This document shows, one piece after another, positions 6,373 to 6,442 of a stretch of 6,442 nucleotides of DNA (position 1 is the stretch's first letter; each line of letters begins with the position of its first letter). Made by a program: the position numbers and the translations under genes. The notes under the pieces were generated by a model, which was given only the letters and a program-made list of their open reading frames with translations, ran no database searches and was not told the origin of the DNA. Source of the DNA: JANOQP01 sp044227705 (GTDB taxonomy: Bacteria > Bacteroidota > Bacteroidia > Chitinophagales > Saprospiraceae); contig JBGAWE010000246.1 in the NCBI GenBank assembly GCA_044227705.1, positions 1-6,442 of the forward strand, given 5' to 3'.

Positions 6373-6442
6373 TCCGAAACGCTTTGCGCGGTTTCGATAC
6401 TTGGAGGAGAAGATTCGGAACCGCTTGATGAAGGCGATGGCA
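6304..6442 (-). mobile_element. Insertion sequence end, IS5/IS4-like (partial)
   Basis: The window edge cuts an element whose transposase C-terminus is readable on the minus strand. The candidate terminal inverted repeat is GACTTCTTGCGAAAGTT at 6304-6320; it overlaps the transposase stop codon, as in compact IS5-like elements. It resembles IS5-family ends I remember, but the other terminus and the target duplication lie outside the window, so the exact boundary is a guess. The inward change from AT-rich to more GC-rich sequence near here fits a junction. Confidence 0.6.
6319..6442 (-). CDS. DDE transposase, C-terminal fragment (IS5/IS4-like)
   Basis: The minus strand is open from the window edge to a TAA complementary to 6319-6321 and encodes about 40 residues, including FIKRFRIFSSKYRNR, then AKRFGLRFNLFAAICNLE. 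This pattern (a basic KYRNRxKRFGLRFNLxAxIxN tail) is typical of the C-terminus of IS5/IS4-type DDE transposases, as I recall the family; the catalytic residues lie beyond the edge and cannot be checked. The frame overlaps the lipoprotein frame tail to tail. Two plus-strand frames across the same bases are also open but look like antisense shadows. Confidence 0.7.
   Translation of the reverse strand, partial: AIAFIKRFRIFSSKYRNRAKRFGLRFNLFAAICNLEIRLF

Noticed and set aside
6347..6442. Plus-strand frame of 32 codons open to the window edge, very basic, with AAGG before its ATG
   Set aside because: The same bases encode the recognisable transposase C-terminus on the minus strand, so the basic plus frame is best explained as its shadow.

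Overview
The window looks like chromosomal DNA from a GC-rich member of the Bacteroidota, most plausibly a Saprospiria/Lewinella-like lineage. Evidence for this is a bacterial geranylgeranylglyceryl-phosphate synthase, a secreted TonB-C protein of Bacteroidota type with a GldM-like tail, a TlpA-type thioredoxin with a long N-terminal extension, and start codons mostly without Shine-Dalgarno sequences. The phylum call is fairly firm; the class is a guess.

Six complete genes lie head to tail on the minus strand, read from right to left: dut (dUTPase), prmA (ribosomal protein L11 methyltransferase), a TlpA-like exported thioredoxin, a secreted TonB-C/GldM-C-like protein, a PcrB/GGGP synthase, and a long XRE regulator of the ScfR/RamB type. 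Gaps are 24, 87, 45, 27 and 38 bp, so several are probably co-transcribed, but the functions are mixed (nucleotide hygiene, translation, envelope, lipid, regulation) and do not make one obvious pathway.

The left edge (1-131) holds the possible last codons of a plus-strand gene, then a perfect 22-bp inverted repeat with a one-base centre, then the end of the regulator. Related small hairpins sit in the two gaps flanking the GGGP synthase gene; one of them spans its stop codon and supplies its last few codons.

The right edge (6085-6442) differs. An AT-richer plus-strand gene for a small lipoprotein diverges from dut and appears to run into the end of an insertion sequence. The C-terminus of an IS5/IS4-like DDE transposase is readable on the minus strand up to the window edge, overlapping the lipoprotein frame by 54 bp. 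The lipoprotein gene is therefore probably truncated by the insertion. No CRISPR array, tRNA or rRNA was seen, and I found no convincing new multi-gene system.
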